A stretch of 64,000 nt of DNA from Agriterribacter humi (GTDB taxonomy: Bacteria; Bacteroidota; Bacteroidia; Chitinophagales; Chitinophagaceae), in the NCBI RefSeq assembly GCF_009192765.1, contig NZ_VOHQ01000007.1, positions 213,288-277,287 of the forward strand, read 5' to 3'. Shown here one piece after another: positions 28,501 to 36,517 of the stretch (positions are counted from its first letter, which is position 1; each line of letters opens with the position of its first letter). A model generated the notes under the pieces. The model worked only from the letters and a program-made list of their open reading frames with translations, did no database searches and was not told the DNA's origin. Both the position numbers and the translations under genes were made by a program.

Positions 28501-29413
28501 CAACCCACTCTTCATTTAGTTTTACATCATTAAGATCACCCGTGTAAACAATTAATTGGTGGCGGATCACTTCCGTTTCGCCATTTTTTATTTGCCAGTC
28601 CCCTTCCCTGGAGCGTGCAGGACCAATGCCCAGTTGACCATCTACACGCCAGGGCTGCGGGTAACCTTTATTTTCGGGATGATCAAATACTGCAATGTGC
28701 GCAAGATCATCCCTTCCTTCTACCTGCATACCAACATCCACCCAGGTGGCGTGTTGACCTTCTGCATGCTCATTGCGTTGCCTCGCCCCGTTTATTACTT
28801 CCCCTTTGATTCCTTCTTTCCATGGCATCCTTATAAATAATCCGCCATAATCATATTTTCCGATCGTAATATCGGTTTTAGCTTCTCCCCTCCATTCAAG
28901 AGTGATCACAAACTTTCCACTGTCATTTCGCATACTCCATTTCTGGGTTTCAGTAAGCATTGCATTGCCCTTCTCATCCAGCATGTCATATACAGTTTGC
29001 CATTTCACTTCGCTTCCTTCCTTTTCTGTTATATAGGCTGAAACTTTTTTCCAGTAATCACTGCCAGGGTTATGAAAAAAGTCACGGCCATTAACACGGG
29101 TGAAGCCCCAGTAAATACCGGTTTGATGCTTATGATGTGCCGGGCTGTATTCGGTTAGCACCCCTTTGCCATCGGGGGCAGAAAGCGGATGAAGATAGGG
29201 ACGGAAACCTTCTTTTGCATTTTGTACCAGGACAGGTTTTTTTGAACCTTCCCGAAAAACGGAAATGGCCCCGGATTGTTCATCCTGGCTTACAAAAAGA
29301 TTACTGCTGCCGGTTGTCGCACTTCCCCCCTCAGATTTTTTATCAGCATCCGCGCAGGCTATAAAATAAAATGCCACTATACTCAGAATGATTTTCCAAC
29401 ACTCTTTTTTCAT
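25583..29413 (-). CDS. PmoA-like/PVC-type dehydrogenase/cytochrome c fusion lipoprotein
   Basis: A 1276-aa lipoprotein (lipobox FIAC at residue 19). Residues about 35-310 are a PmoA/DUF6807 domain (TEYSPAHHKHQTGIYWGF, RDFFHNPGSDYWKK, VFDHPENKGYPQPW). Then a beta-propeller dehydrogenase domain (FCWDDRGRMWIAENKDY, ILEDTNHDGTADTRK, LHWGPDGWLYGCQGF; about residues 345-720), a long HEAT-repeat solenoid (about 740-1110) and a C-terminal cytochrome c domain with heme motif CGSCH near residue 1155 (GQGGEIGPDLTGSNR after it). Electrons from an oxidised substrate would pass to the heme. Homologous in its middle to the gene at 19907-22765. Confidence 0.85.
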   Translation of the reverse strand: MKKECWKIILSIVAFYFIACADADKKSEGGSATTGSSNLFVSQDEQSGAISVFREGSKKPVLVQNAKEGFRPYLHPLSAPDGKGVLTEYSPAHHKHQTGIYWGFTRVNGRDFFHNPGSDYWKKVSAYITEKEGSEVKWQTVYDMLDEKGNAMLTETQKWSMRNDSGKFVITLEWRGEAKTDITIGKYDYGGLFIRMPWKEGIKGEVINGARQRNEHAEGQHATWVDVGMQVEGRDDLAHIAVFDHPENKGYPQPWRVDGQLGIGPARSREGDWQIKNGETEVIRHQLIVYTGDLNDVKLNEEWVAFSGNGNPLYAGAEMWKIAQQEGLRAKFLTPAEAVKAMTIKAGYKVNAWAAEPLMTQPMAFCWDDRGRMWIAENKDYESRGHGFSNSGESRILILEDTNHDGTADTRKVFMEGIAFPSAIAAGFDGVFIGAPPNLLFVPDRNHDDVADIKDIEVRLTGWGIRDRHETLNSLHWGPDGWLYGCQGFATPSKVRKPKGKGRLYKHKDPFPEDILEGEGTDINGGVWRYHPTKDKFEVVAHGFSNPWGIDYDAKGQLFISACVIPHMWHVVPGGIYHRQGGQHFNPYVYDDIKTITNHSHRSAHGGARIYQSDAFPASQKGRIFMANIHEHAVLSDILEPQGSGFVASHGDDFMMANNAQWVGFSMEVGPDGGLYVLDWHDADICGQQVLNSETGRIFRIVPEQSGAVNWPGRYSDLTKMSDKELAALQTSKSDWHARRARVILQGRAAKGNLDAAAYSLLSEIYQSNPDTDLRLKAMWTLHITKGLNPGMLLKALGDKDQYIRAWAIQLLCEDRSPTAEAADQFIAMAAKDQSPVVRLYLASAMQRLAKTTSWKIAGELVKHSEDISDHNLPKMIWYGFEPLAGEEPARALQIASESNIPLIARYTARRAVDGGAMDDLVKTIATQPKTLGSLLEGMRNGMEGRTDLKPPAAWQQVYAVLKKRNDRTAQLAAEIAGLFGDTEAAQRSLATLKNKNEGIDLRKKALQALAAQQRKELLPELPALLEEPPLRIDVIKSIAAFDDKNLGSLLIKKYKNFNETEKSSAIQTLSSRPVYGWILTRALKENAVPKRDVSANVARQLRRVVGSGFVEVWGPIDDKPRDNKEYAKYKNLLSSQAAGNPDLNNGGKLFMRTCGSCHTIYGQGGEIGPDLTGSNRSNIDYLLFNILSPSEEIQDAYKMVVITTRDGRTYSGNLVGENQRQVTMRVVGQNDVVINKSSIQSKEVTPVSMMPQGLLNTLTDKEIIDLLSYLQKASK

Positions 29414-29604
29414 ATTGAATCAATAAAAATTTTATGGTAAATGGAAGGCAATGCATGTATTTTAGCCGGGTATCTTTCATCAGCGCATGTCGCTGCTGTT
29501 AAGATACACAATCTCATCCGGATCAAAAGCAACGTCTCCCAACTTCTTTATTCGCCAGGTTGATTGAAGTTTTTAACTTTACTTCATCTAAATACCGGCA
29601 TTAT

Positions 29605-29877
29605 ATGACAACAAAAGAAACCTTCACCCTGCATGGTGAAAATTTGCTTAAAAAAATAAAGGAACTAATAGCTGAAGGAAACATCAGGAAGATCACCATT
29701 TCTGATAAATCCGGGAAAGAACTGCTGTCTTTCCCGTTAACGATAGGAGTGGTAGGCGCTTTGCTGGCGCCCGTGTTTGCCGCTATTGGCGCATTGGCGG
29801 CTTTAATTGGCGAATGCTCCATTACGGTGGAAAGAGAGGAAGCCAAAGATGAAAACGAGCCCGGGCCTAAAGCTTAG
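29605..29877 (+). CDS. DUF4342-like small protein
   Basis: A 90-aa protein: an N-terminal helix (TLHGENLLKKIKELIAEG), KITISDKSGKELLSFPLTIG, then a hydrophobic segment (VVGALLAPVFAAIGALAALIG) and an acidic tail. This is the DUF4342 pattern: an UBA-like helix plus a membrane-associated hairpin. Function unknown. I use the ATG at 29605, because earlier codons do not match the family. It converges with the lipoprotein gene at 29946. Confidence 0.75.
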   Translation: MTTKETFTLHGENLLKKIKELIAEGNIRKITISDKSGKELLSFPLTIGVVGALLAPVFAAIGALAALIGECSITVEREEAKDENEPGPKA

Positions 29878-29888
29878 GTTATTGAAAA

Positions 29889-29906
29889 GGGGTGCAAAAG
29901 CACCCC
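29889..29906. terminator. Perfect hairpin between convergent genes
   Basis: GGGGTGC (29889-29895), AAAA loop, GCACCCC (29900-29906). Followed by a (TA)8 tract at 29918-29933 instead of a T-run. Possibly a bidirectional terminator for the convergent genes. Confidence 0.5.
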
Positions 29907-29945
29907 GAGAGTAGTATTATATATATATATATAACCGGCTTGCTG

Positions 29946-30377
29946 TTATTTAAAAAGTTCTTTAAAATCAGTCTTAAATTCCTGCCATTGCTTATCTGCC
30001 TTGTCCAGTGCTTTATCAACGCCTTGTTTGGTTTCTTCCCAGGCTTCTGCCGAACTATTTTTTATTTCTTCTAATTTTTTATCAAGATCAGCACGCGTGG
30101 CTTCCAGCTTTTTACGGGCCTCGGCACTTTTCTTATTGCTGTCTTTTTTAAGCGCTTCAATTTTTTCGTCTATTTCTTTTTTGCGGGCATTAATGGTTTC
30201 CGATGCTTTTTCTTTTTGTTCTTTGAGGTATGCGCCTGCGGTATCCGCTTTCATCTCAGCTCCTTCCCTGATATCTTCTGCACCTTCTTTTAATTTTTTA
30301 TCTGCAGCATCATTATTGGTATTGTTGCAAGCCATAAACACCATCGCGGAAAGCAGGAAAAAATATTTTTTCATCAT
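29946..30377 (-). CDS. Coiled-coil lipoprotein
   Basis: A 143-aa lipoprotein: signal peptide with lipobox VFMAC (Cys near residue 17), then an almost entirely helical, charged coiled coil with heptad-like repeats rich in K, E, A and D (GAEDIREGAEMKADTAGAY, EKIEALKKDSNKKSAEARKK, LDKKLEEIKN). The sequence resembles apolipoprotein- or LEA-like stress proteins. It would sit on the inner face of the outer membrane or in the periplasm. No catalytic features. Confidence 0.75.
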   Translation of the reverse strand: MMKKYFFLLSAMVFMACNNTNNDAADKKLKEGAEDIREGAEMKADTAGAYLKEQKEKASETINARKKEIDEKIEALKKDSNKKSAEARKKLEATRADLDKKLEEIKNSSAEAWEETKQGVDKALDKADKQWQEFKTDFKELFK

Positions 30378-30525
30378 CGTGTTTTTAGTTTAAGAATGAA
30401 AGGTTTAAAACTGCTGTTTTCGGAAGACAAACATCGTTCCAAATTAAAAAGAAATTACCGTTTGGCAGAGGGTCGTTGTTTCGTCAGCATGCCTTGGATG
30501 AATTATTGTTCATGAAAATGTTGAG

Positions 30526-32871
30526 CTAATCAAACGAAATCGCATTATCCCCTTTCTTTAAAAGCGTTTTCAATACTTTGGTTCCATAACGGATGCTGTG
30601 TGTTCCTGCTTTGTCGGCAGTAACGATAAGCTGCGTTAGTTTACCCGATTGCCAGCTTATAGTTATGGTATAACCACCCCTTGCACGCAGCCCTTTTATA
30701 TTTCCGCTTGACCAGGAGGAGGGGAGTGCCGGTAGTATCTGTATCTCATCGTTTTGTGATTGCAATAGCATTTCGGCGATCCCCGCTGCACCGCCAAAAT
30801 TACCGTCAATCTGAAAAGGCGGATGTGTACTTAACAGGCTGATCAGGGTACTGTTTTGGAGCAATGACTGCACCTGTTCACCGCATTTTTCACCATCCTG
30901 TAAACGGGCATAAAAGTTAATGATCCAGGCCTTGCTCCATCCCGTATGTCCGCCACCGTTAGCCAGCCGGCGTTCAATCGTTTTTTTAGCGGCGGTATAT
31001 AAGTCTGGCGTTTGCGGCGATATAAGGTTCAGGGGATATAGTCCGAGCAAATGCGACATATGGCGGTGACCAGGTTCTGTTTCTTCAAAGTCTTCTATCC
31101 ATTCCTGTATGGTACCGTTAGCGCCAATTTTAATGGGAGGAAGCTGCTGTTGTGCTGCTTTTACCTTATTCACGAGGTCGGCATCAGCATGCAGCAGCGT
31201 GGCGGCATTAACAAAATTATTGAACAGGCCGTGAATGATCTCTATATCTATAGTGCTGGCATAGCACAATTGTGAACTTTCTTTGCGGTTGGTGCCGGGT
31301 ATAAAAAAAGAGTTTTCAGGCGAGTGGGAAGGATTGGTGACCAAATAACCCTTTGGAGACCGGATTAAGAAATCCAGTACAAATGCTACGGATCCTTTTA
31401 TAACCGGGTAAGCAGTATTGCGCAGGTAATTTGTATCGCCAGTAAATTCGTAATGGCGGTACAGCGGAAATGTCATCCACGGGCCGGCCATGGGCGATAC
31501 CCCCCAAACGCCGTCTGCTACACCGGTTCTGCCAAATGCATCGGTTAAATGATGCAGCGTCCATCCTTTGGCATCATACATCTCTTTGGCTGTAACCCCG
31601 CCGGGAACAGTAAGCTTTTCCATAAAATGCGCAAGGGGTATAGTGGTTTCAGAAAGATTACCGGTTTCCGCTGGCCAATAATTCATTTGCAGGTTAATAT
31701 TGGTATGAAAGTCGGCATTCCAGGGCGCATTATACGCTTCATTCCAGATGCCCTGTAAATTTGCGGGCAGCCTTCCGGGCTTGCGCGATGAACCCATTAG
31801 CAGGTAACGGCCGTACTGGTAGTACAGTACAATAAGACCATGATCTGTTGTGCCGGACTTTACACGTTCCAGTCGTTCATTGGTGGGTATTGTCTTCAGT
31901 GCATTTTCATCTTCACCCAGCGTAAAGCTTACGCGGTCAAAAAATGACCGGTGATCTTTTACATGTACTTGTTTTAAAGTGGCGGCAGAAAGGCCGGCAG
32001 CCTTATTGATTTTTGTTTTGCAAACAGCCAATGGATCAATGGCAGCATCAAAATTTAATTTATCAAAATTATAATCAGTAGCACCCGTTACCAGCAGCAC
32101 AATATTTTTTGCTGACTTTACCCGGTAGCCTGCAGATGAATCGGTTACCAGTGAACTCGTTTTCCCGTCAGTATGGATGATCTTCATAGTGCCTGAGAAA
32201 CGCATGTGCTTTCCGCCCGGGCCTGCAAGGGAATCCTCTTCGTCTTCAATTTGCCCGCTGAACCAGGCCATATTTTCTTCACTTTTATATTCATGCGTAT
32301 CCTGCTCACGCGAAAGGAAAAATTCCGTATCAAAAGGGCGGGTAGCGCTAATACTTACTACGATAACATCCTGCGGGGCAGAAGCATATACCTCCTGTAC
32401 TATTTTATTGCCATCCACTATATATTCCGTTGCCGCTATGCCTGTATTAAGGGTTAAGGATCTTTTATATTGCTGCACTTTTTCTTTCCAGGCATAGTTA
32501 ATAAAGAGGTTGCCCAGGGGTTGGTAAGAACGCACCCTTGGTGGTGTGCCTACAAGGTATTGGGTTGAAAGATCGAGCGCATCTTTATACGCTCCTTTAA
32601 ATAAAGCCGCTTGTATTTGTGGCAAATGCGCTGATGCCCGGGGATTGTTGTTATTGATTTTACTTCCGGCCCACACGCTTTCTTCATTCAGTTGAATGCG
32701 CTCATGATCATATTTTCCAAATACCATGGCCCCTAAACGGCCATTGCCAATGGGCAGGGCATCTGTCCATTGTTTTGCCGGGCTGTTGTACCATAATTGC
32801 AGATCTTGCTGGGCTATACCGGGGAGTTGAGAGAAAAGCGCTGCAAAAATCAATAATTTTTTGAATGACAT
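30526..32871 (-). CDS. Glycoside hydrolase family 95 (alpha-L-fucosidase-like)
   Basis: A 781-aa secreted enzyme: signal peptide (to IAQQ), N-terminal beta-sandwich (LQLWYNSPAKQWTDALPIGN, GRLGAMVFG, LNEESVWAG) and an (alpha/alpha)6 catalytic barrel with the family's NADFHTNINLQMNYWPAE motif (near residue 390), WTLHHLTDAFG and FQIDGNFGGAAGIAEMLLQS near the end. GH95 enzymes remove terminal alpha-1,2-linked L-fucose or L-galactose by inversion. I chose the ATG at 32871 over one two codons upstream. It stands alone, without SusCD genes. Confidence 0.92.
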   Translation of the reverse strand: MSFKKLLIFAALFSQLPGIAQQDLQLWYNSPAKQWTDALPIGNGRLGAMVFGKYDHERIQLNEESVWAGSKINNNNPRASAHLPQIQAALFKGAYKDALDLSTQYLVGTPPRVRSYQPLGNLFINYAWKEKVQQYKRSLTLNTGIAATEYIVDGNKIVQEVYASAPQDVIVVSISATRPFDTEFFLSREQDTHEYKSEENMAWFSGQIEDEEDSLAGPGGKHMRFSGTMKIIHTDGKTSSLVTDSSAGYRVKSAKNIVLLVTGATDYNFDKLNFDAAIDPLAVCKTKINKAAGLSAATLKQVHVKDHRSFFDRVSFTLGEDENALKTIPTNERLERVKSGTTDHGLIVLYYQYGRYLLMGSSRKPGRLPANLQGIWNEAYNAPWNADFHTNINLQMNYWPAETGNLSETTIPLAHFMEKLTVPGGVTAKEMYDAKGWTLHHLTDAFGRTGVADGVWGVSPMAGPWMTFPLYRHYEFTGDTNYLRNTAYPVIKGSVAFVLDFLIRSPKGYLVTNPSHSPENSFFIPGTNRKESSQLCYASTIDIEIIHGLFNNFVNAATLLHADADLVNKVKAAQQQLPPIKIGANGTIQEWIEDFEETEPGHRHMSHLLGLYPLNLISPQTPDLYTAAKKTIERRLANGGGHTGWSKAWIINFYARLQDGEKCGEQVQSLLQNSTLISLLSTHPPFQIDGNFGGAAGIAEMLLQSQNDEIQILPALPSSWSSGNIKGLRARGGYTITISWQSGKLTQLIVTADKAGTHSIRYGTKVLKTLLKKGDNAISFD

Positions 32872-33181
32872 GTACATGATTTTAAAGGAGGTGAGCTATT
32901 CCTGTTGGTAAATATTTTAAGGAACAATATAATGAATTAATCAAACTACAGTATGGACGCCTGTAATAATAAAAGACCGCGGGATTGAAAAGCCGGTTTG
33001 CTTATTAAAATGTGGAAGAACTATTGACTAAGAAGTGGAAATACAGTGCGAATCCCAATACCGTATTGAAAATGGTAAGAAATAACCAGGCAGATAAATA
33101 GTTCCGTACCTGGTTACTGTAAAATGGAAGGATAATGTATTAACGTTACGTGAATTTTAGGAACAGGATGTATTTTGCTGA
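32872..33181. other. Intergenic region upstream of the GH95 gene
   Basis: I see no coding sequence, repeat or clear promoter motif in this stretch. Confidence 0.4.
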
Positions 33182-33793
33182 TCAAAGTTTTAACAGTTGA
33201 ATCAATTCACTTTTTTTCTCAGCTCCCAGCCTGCCATGATAGCTGCCGGTAATAGTAGTGCTGCCTGCATCTCTTATACCGCGTGAAGCGATGCACAAAT
33301 GTTCGGCTTCAATAATAACAGCCACATCTTCTGTATGAAGCCTGGCTTTTAAAAAATCAGCGATTTCCGTAGTCAGGCGTTCCTGTACCTGTGGACGCCG
33401 GGAAAAATAATTGACCACCCTGTTGAGTTTAGATAATCCTGCTATTTTACCATTGGCAATATAGGCCACATGTGCCTTGCCAATGATTGGCACAAAATGA
33501 TGTTCGCAATAGGAATATACCGGAATATTTTTTTCCAGTATGATCTCATTGTAGTTGTATTTTTTTTCAAAAAGGGTAACCTGCGGTTCATTTGCAGGGT
33601 CAAGGCCGCTGAATATTTCTTTTACATACATTTTGGCTACCCTGCCGGGTGTATCTTTCAAACTGTCATCGTCCATATCAAGTCCCAGTAAGCGCATGAT
33701 CTTTTCAAAATGCTGTGCAATAAGTTTTATTTTGCTGTTTGCAGACAGATTTTGTGTCGAAATAACCTGCTCAAGCATATCTTCCATTTCCAT
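33182..33793 (-). CDS. folE: GTP cyclohydrolase I (copy 1)
   Basis: A 203-aa enzyme converting GTP to 7,8-dihydroneopterin triphosphate, first step of folate, biopterin or queuosine synthesis. Zinc and catalytic motifs are present: [19 protein letters not shown], then a later EAEHLCIASRGI with the second Cys, plus RPQVQERLT. Its start codon overlaps the stop of the upstream doxX-like gene by one base (TAATG), indicating translational coupling. A second, diverged folE is at 43998. The pairing with a DoxX-like gene and a divergent ECF sigma factor suggests this copy is the stress-regulated one. Confidence 0.93.
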   Translation of the reverse strand: MEMEDMLEQVISTQNLSANSKIKLIAQHFEKIMRLLGLDMDDDSLKDTPGRVAKMYVKEIFSGLDPANEPQVTLFEKKYNYNEIILEKNIPVYSYCEHHFVPIIGKAHVAYIANGKIAGLSKLNRVVNYFSRRPQVQERLTTEIADFLKARLHTEDVAVIIEAEHLCIASRGIRDAGSTTITGSYHGRLGAEKKSELIQLLKL

Positions 33794-34167
33794 TATTTGT
33801 GTTTTTGGCTTTTGATGATAGTGAGTTGCGACAGGGTATATGCGCCAATGGCCATTACCAGGTCGCGAACTGCTACATCAAAATATTGCCCGCTGATAAT
33901 GAGTTGTAATGCAATGCAAATCAACCATATCATTACTATATAAGCGCCTTTAAGCGGGTTAACCAGTACGATGATCCCTGCAATAATTTCTATAATTCCC
34001 ACTATTTTCATAAACAACATCGGATCTACCGGCAGCATGCTGGCATTGCGGCCTAAGTAATCCGCCCAGTTTGTGAGCAGATTGGTAAATTTGTCTAACC
34101 CCGCAACCACAGGCACGATGCCATACGTAATTTTTAATGTGTTTTGTAATTGATTGATCGTTGACAT
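33793..34167 (-). CDS. DoxX-like membrane protein
   Basis: A 124-aa protein with four membrane helices (IVPVVAGLDKF; FMKIVGIIEIIAGIIVLV; AYIVMIWLICIALQLIIS; DLVMAIGAYTLSQL), the DoxX-like family pattern. The function of these proteins is unclear; some relate to quinone or thiol-redox processes. It overlaps folE by its stop codon and is divergent from the sigma factor gene, with a shared 14-bp palindromic promoter element between them. Confidence 0.8.
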   Translation of the reverse strand: MSTINQLQNTLKITYGIVPVVAGLDKFTNLLTNWADYLGRNASMLPVDPMLFMKIVGIIEIIAGIIVLVNPLKGAYIVMIWLICIALQLIISGQYFDVAVRDLVMAIGAYTLSQLTIIKSQKHK

Positions 34168-34215
34168 AATAATGTTTTTGTATACAGGTTAGATTCATAA
34201 GTGACGAAAGGGTTA

Positions 34216-34229
34216 CAAAAATATTTTTG
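34216..34229. promoter_or_regulatory. Palindromic back-to-back promoter element
   Basis: CAAAAATATTTTTG is a perfect 14-bp palindrome. Each strand reads TATTTTTG, the TAnnTTTG -7 element, so it could serve both the doxX-folE operon and the ECF sigma gene. No clear -33 boxes. Confidence 0.45.
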
Positions 34230-34273
34230 ATAAAAATTGTAACGTTTTATTGTTTGCGTAATCTAATAAGCAA

Positions 34274-34915
34274 ATGAATCATCAAGCCACTTTGCCGCCA
34301 GCCCAACTTTCCGATACGGAACTGGTAGACAGGATACTTGCCGGGGAGAAGCAATTTTTTGAATGGATCATGCGACGCTATAATCAACGCCTTTTTCGCG
34401 TGGGGGTAGCCATACTGGGCAATGATACGGAAGTAGAAGACGCTATGCAAAACGCATACATAAAAGCGTATCAGCATTTGAATAAGTTTGAGCAAAGAGC
34501 CTCATTAAGCACCTGGCTTGTAAAAATATTAATGAATGAATGCCTGGCGCAGAAAAATAAAAAAGCACGTTTCAAGCTCACAAATATTGAATATCATCCC
34601 GAAAATATGGGCAGTATGAAAACTCCCTCTAATATTTTAATGAACAAGGAGATGGGTATTGCGCTGGAAACGGCTATTGCGCAGCTTCCCGAAAAATACC
34701 GTCTTGTGTTTATGCTGAGGGAAATTGAAGAACTGCCTGTAAAGGAAACCGGGAATATACTTGGCATTGAGGAAGCGAACGTAAAAGTGCGCCTCAACCG
34801 TGCCAAAGCCATGCTGCGTCAAAACCTGGGCAATGGAATTAAAGAACATGTATACGCTTTTCACCTTACCCGTTGCGACCGCCTGGTAAACCACGTGCTG
34901 AATTGCATAGTGTAG
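34274..34915 (+). CDS. ECF RNA polymerase sigma factor
   Basis: A 213-aa sigma-70 family protein. Region 2 (about residues 25-95) includes ELVDRILAGEKQFFEWIMRRY, VEDAMQNAYIKAYQHL and ASLSTWLVKILMNECL; region 4 (about 130-185) includes AIAQLPEKYRLVFMLREIEEL and ETGNILGIEEANVKVRLNRA. The tail (residues 190-213) contains two cysteines (FHLTRCDRL, VLNCIV). No anti-sigma gene lies beside it. It is divergent from doxX-folE, which it may control. Confidence 0.9.
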   Translation: MNHQATLPPAQLSDTELVDRILAGEKQFFEWIMRRYNQRLFRVGVAILGNDTEVEDAMQNAYIKAYQHLNKFEQRASLSTWLVKILMNECLAQKNKKARFKLTNIEYHPENMGSMKTPSNILMNKEMGIALETAIAQLPEKYRLVFMLREIEELPVKETGNILGIEEANVKVRLNRAKAMLRQNLGNGIKEHVYAFHLTRCDRLVNHVLNCIV

Positions 34916-34951
34916 CCTGTAATAATGTACGCTGTACTAAGCATAAAATAC

Positions 34952-35602
34952 TCAATCAATTAAATTATTCTTCACTGCAAAAAATACAAGGCCGGCGGTA
35001 TTTTTAACGTTGTATCTTTCCATCATCCTGTCTTTAATGGCTTCTACTGTACGGGGGCTGATCTCCATTTTTTGTGCGATTTCAGTGGCTGTAAACTCCA
35101 TACACAATAGCCGCAGCACTTCTCTTTCTTTGTCGCTTATTACCACTTCATTGGTTAATGAAGGGATGGATTTCGTGCGGGCATGCGATTTTTTTAGCAA
35201 TACCTTATTCACGAAATTGTTCAGGTAATAGCCCCGGGCCATTACTTCCACAATGGCTTTTTTAATTTCAGCCGGGTCGGCACTTTTGAGCAGGTAACCA
35301 TTGGCGCCATTTTCCATAAGATGAGATACAAATCTTTCATCTTCATACATGGTAAGCACAATTACATGAAGGTTGGGATACTGTTTGCTTATTGTTTTCG
35401 TTGCCTCTATGCCGTCTTTAACCGGCATGCGCAGGTCCATGAGTACAACATCCGGTTCTGCCGCGGGCAAACCCATTAGCAGTTCCTCACCGTTTTCGGC
35501 CTCCAGTACAAATTTGATATTGGTATACTGCCGTAAGGAAAGGATCACACCTTTTCGGAATATTTTATGATCATCAGCAATAGCAACTTTAATGATACTC
35601 AT
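34952..35602 (-). CDS. NarL/FixJ-type response regulator (partner of adjacent kinase)
   Basis: A 216-aa regulator: receiver domain (IADDHKIFRKG acidic pair; phospho-acceptor in VLMDLRMP near residue 56; Lys in YLLKSADP) and LuxR-type HTH (EREVLRLLCMEFTATEIAQK, ISPRTVEAIKDRM). It lies 37 bp downstream of the histidine kinase on the same strand and is its likely partner. Two close paralogues are at 38374 and 39198. Confidence 0.92.
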   Translation of the reverse strand: MSIIKVAIADDHKIFRKGVILSLRQYTNIKFVLEAENGEELLMGLPAAEPDVVLMDLRMPVKDGIEATKTISKQYPNLHVIVLTMYEDERFVSHLMENGANGYLLKSADPAEIKKAIVEVMARGYYLNNFVNKVLLKKSHARTKSIPSLTNEVVISDKEREVLRLLCMEFTATEIAQKMEISPRTVEAIKDRMMERYNVKNTAGLVFFAVKNNLID

Positions 35603-35639
35603 GACTTAGCTTGGTTTTAACGATAAAGGATGAACTTTT

Positions 35640-36482
35640 TTACGTAATCATTTCATATTCCTCCACAGGAACTTCCAGGGTAACTTTATAATAGGTTTGC
35701 GACATATCTTTCTCAAAATCAATCTTGGCCTGCAATACCCGTGCCCTGCTTTGAATATTCTTTAGACCAAGACCCAGGGCGCTTTTGTTAAGCCTTTCTA
35801 CATCTGCCTGTGTAATACCTCTTCCATCATGATGCAAACGAATGAAAAATTTGTCGGCATTATAATTTTGTGTGACATGGATAAAACTGGCATTACTGTG
35901 TTTTAAAATATTGTTTACCAGTTCCTGTATAACCCTAAACACCAGCAATTCCTGCTCTGGTCTTAGCCTTTGCCGGTAATCATGAAACCTGCTGCTGGCA
36001 TTCATGCTGCCCGAGCCGGTGATCTTTTGGAACAAATCATTTACAGCAGACTCCAGTCCAAAGTTTTTTAAGGTGGGCGGCATCAGGCTGTGTGAAATGT
36101 TACGGATAAGCTGTATGGTATCATCAATGATCTGTTTGGCATTGTAAATGGCCTGTAACTGGGTATTAATGTCCTGTTTCACCAGGTTTTCATTTAAATA
36201 CAAGCGGGCTGTAGCCAGTAAGGGCCCGGCATCATCATGCAAATCGGCGGCTATTCTTTGCCGCTCTTCTTCCTGCCACCTGATAGAAGCATTCAACAGT
36301 ATTTTTTGCTGTTCTTCTTCCATTTCCTTCAACTGCAACTGGTACCGGATCACCCTGCGCTGGTGAAAGATAATAAAAAGCACCAACCCTATGGCAAGAG
36401 CCAGCATCCCCATAGTGCCAAAAAACAGCACACCGGAGATATTCAGCGGGTTGGATTGATTTTTTATCTGTAGGAGTATCAT
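35640..36482 (-). CDS. Sensor histidine kinase (NarX/DesK-like)
   Basis: A 280-aa kinase with one N-terminal membrane helix (VLFFGTMGMLALAIGLVLFI), a HisKA_3 dimerisation domain (QEEERQRIAADLHDDAGPLL, phospho-His in DLHDD near residue 102) and a C-terminal HATPase (VIQELVNNILKHSNAS as N box; HHDGRGI; LGLGLKNIQSRARVL). It has no extracytoplasmic sensor domain, so the input may come from the upstream multi-helix membrane protein 35 bp away. Confidence 0.9.
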   Translation of the reverse strand: MILLQIKNQSNPLNISGVLFFGTMGMLALAIGLVLFIIFHQRRVIRYQLQLKEMEEEQQKILLNASIRWQEEERQRIAADLHDDAGPLLATARLYLNENLVKQDINTQLQAIYNAKQIIDDTIQLIRNISHSLMPPTLKNFGLESAVNDLFQKITGSGSMNASSRFHDYRQRLRPEQELLVFRVIQELVNNILKHSNASFIHVTQNYNADKFFIRLHHDGRGITQADVERLNKSALGLGLKNIQSRARVLQAKIDFEKDMSQTYYKVTLEVPVEEYEMIT

Positions 36483-36517
36483 TGGTTCATCAACGTGAGT
36501 TTAGGGACAAAATTATT

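Noticed and set aside
29918..29933. (TA)8 tract as a promoter or slippage switch
   Set aside because: It lies between convergent genes, downstream of both, so a promoter role is unlikely. It is only noted with the adjacent hairpin.
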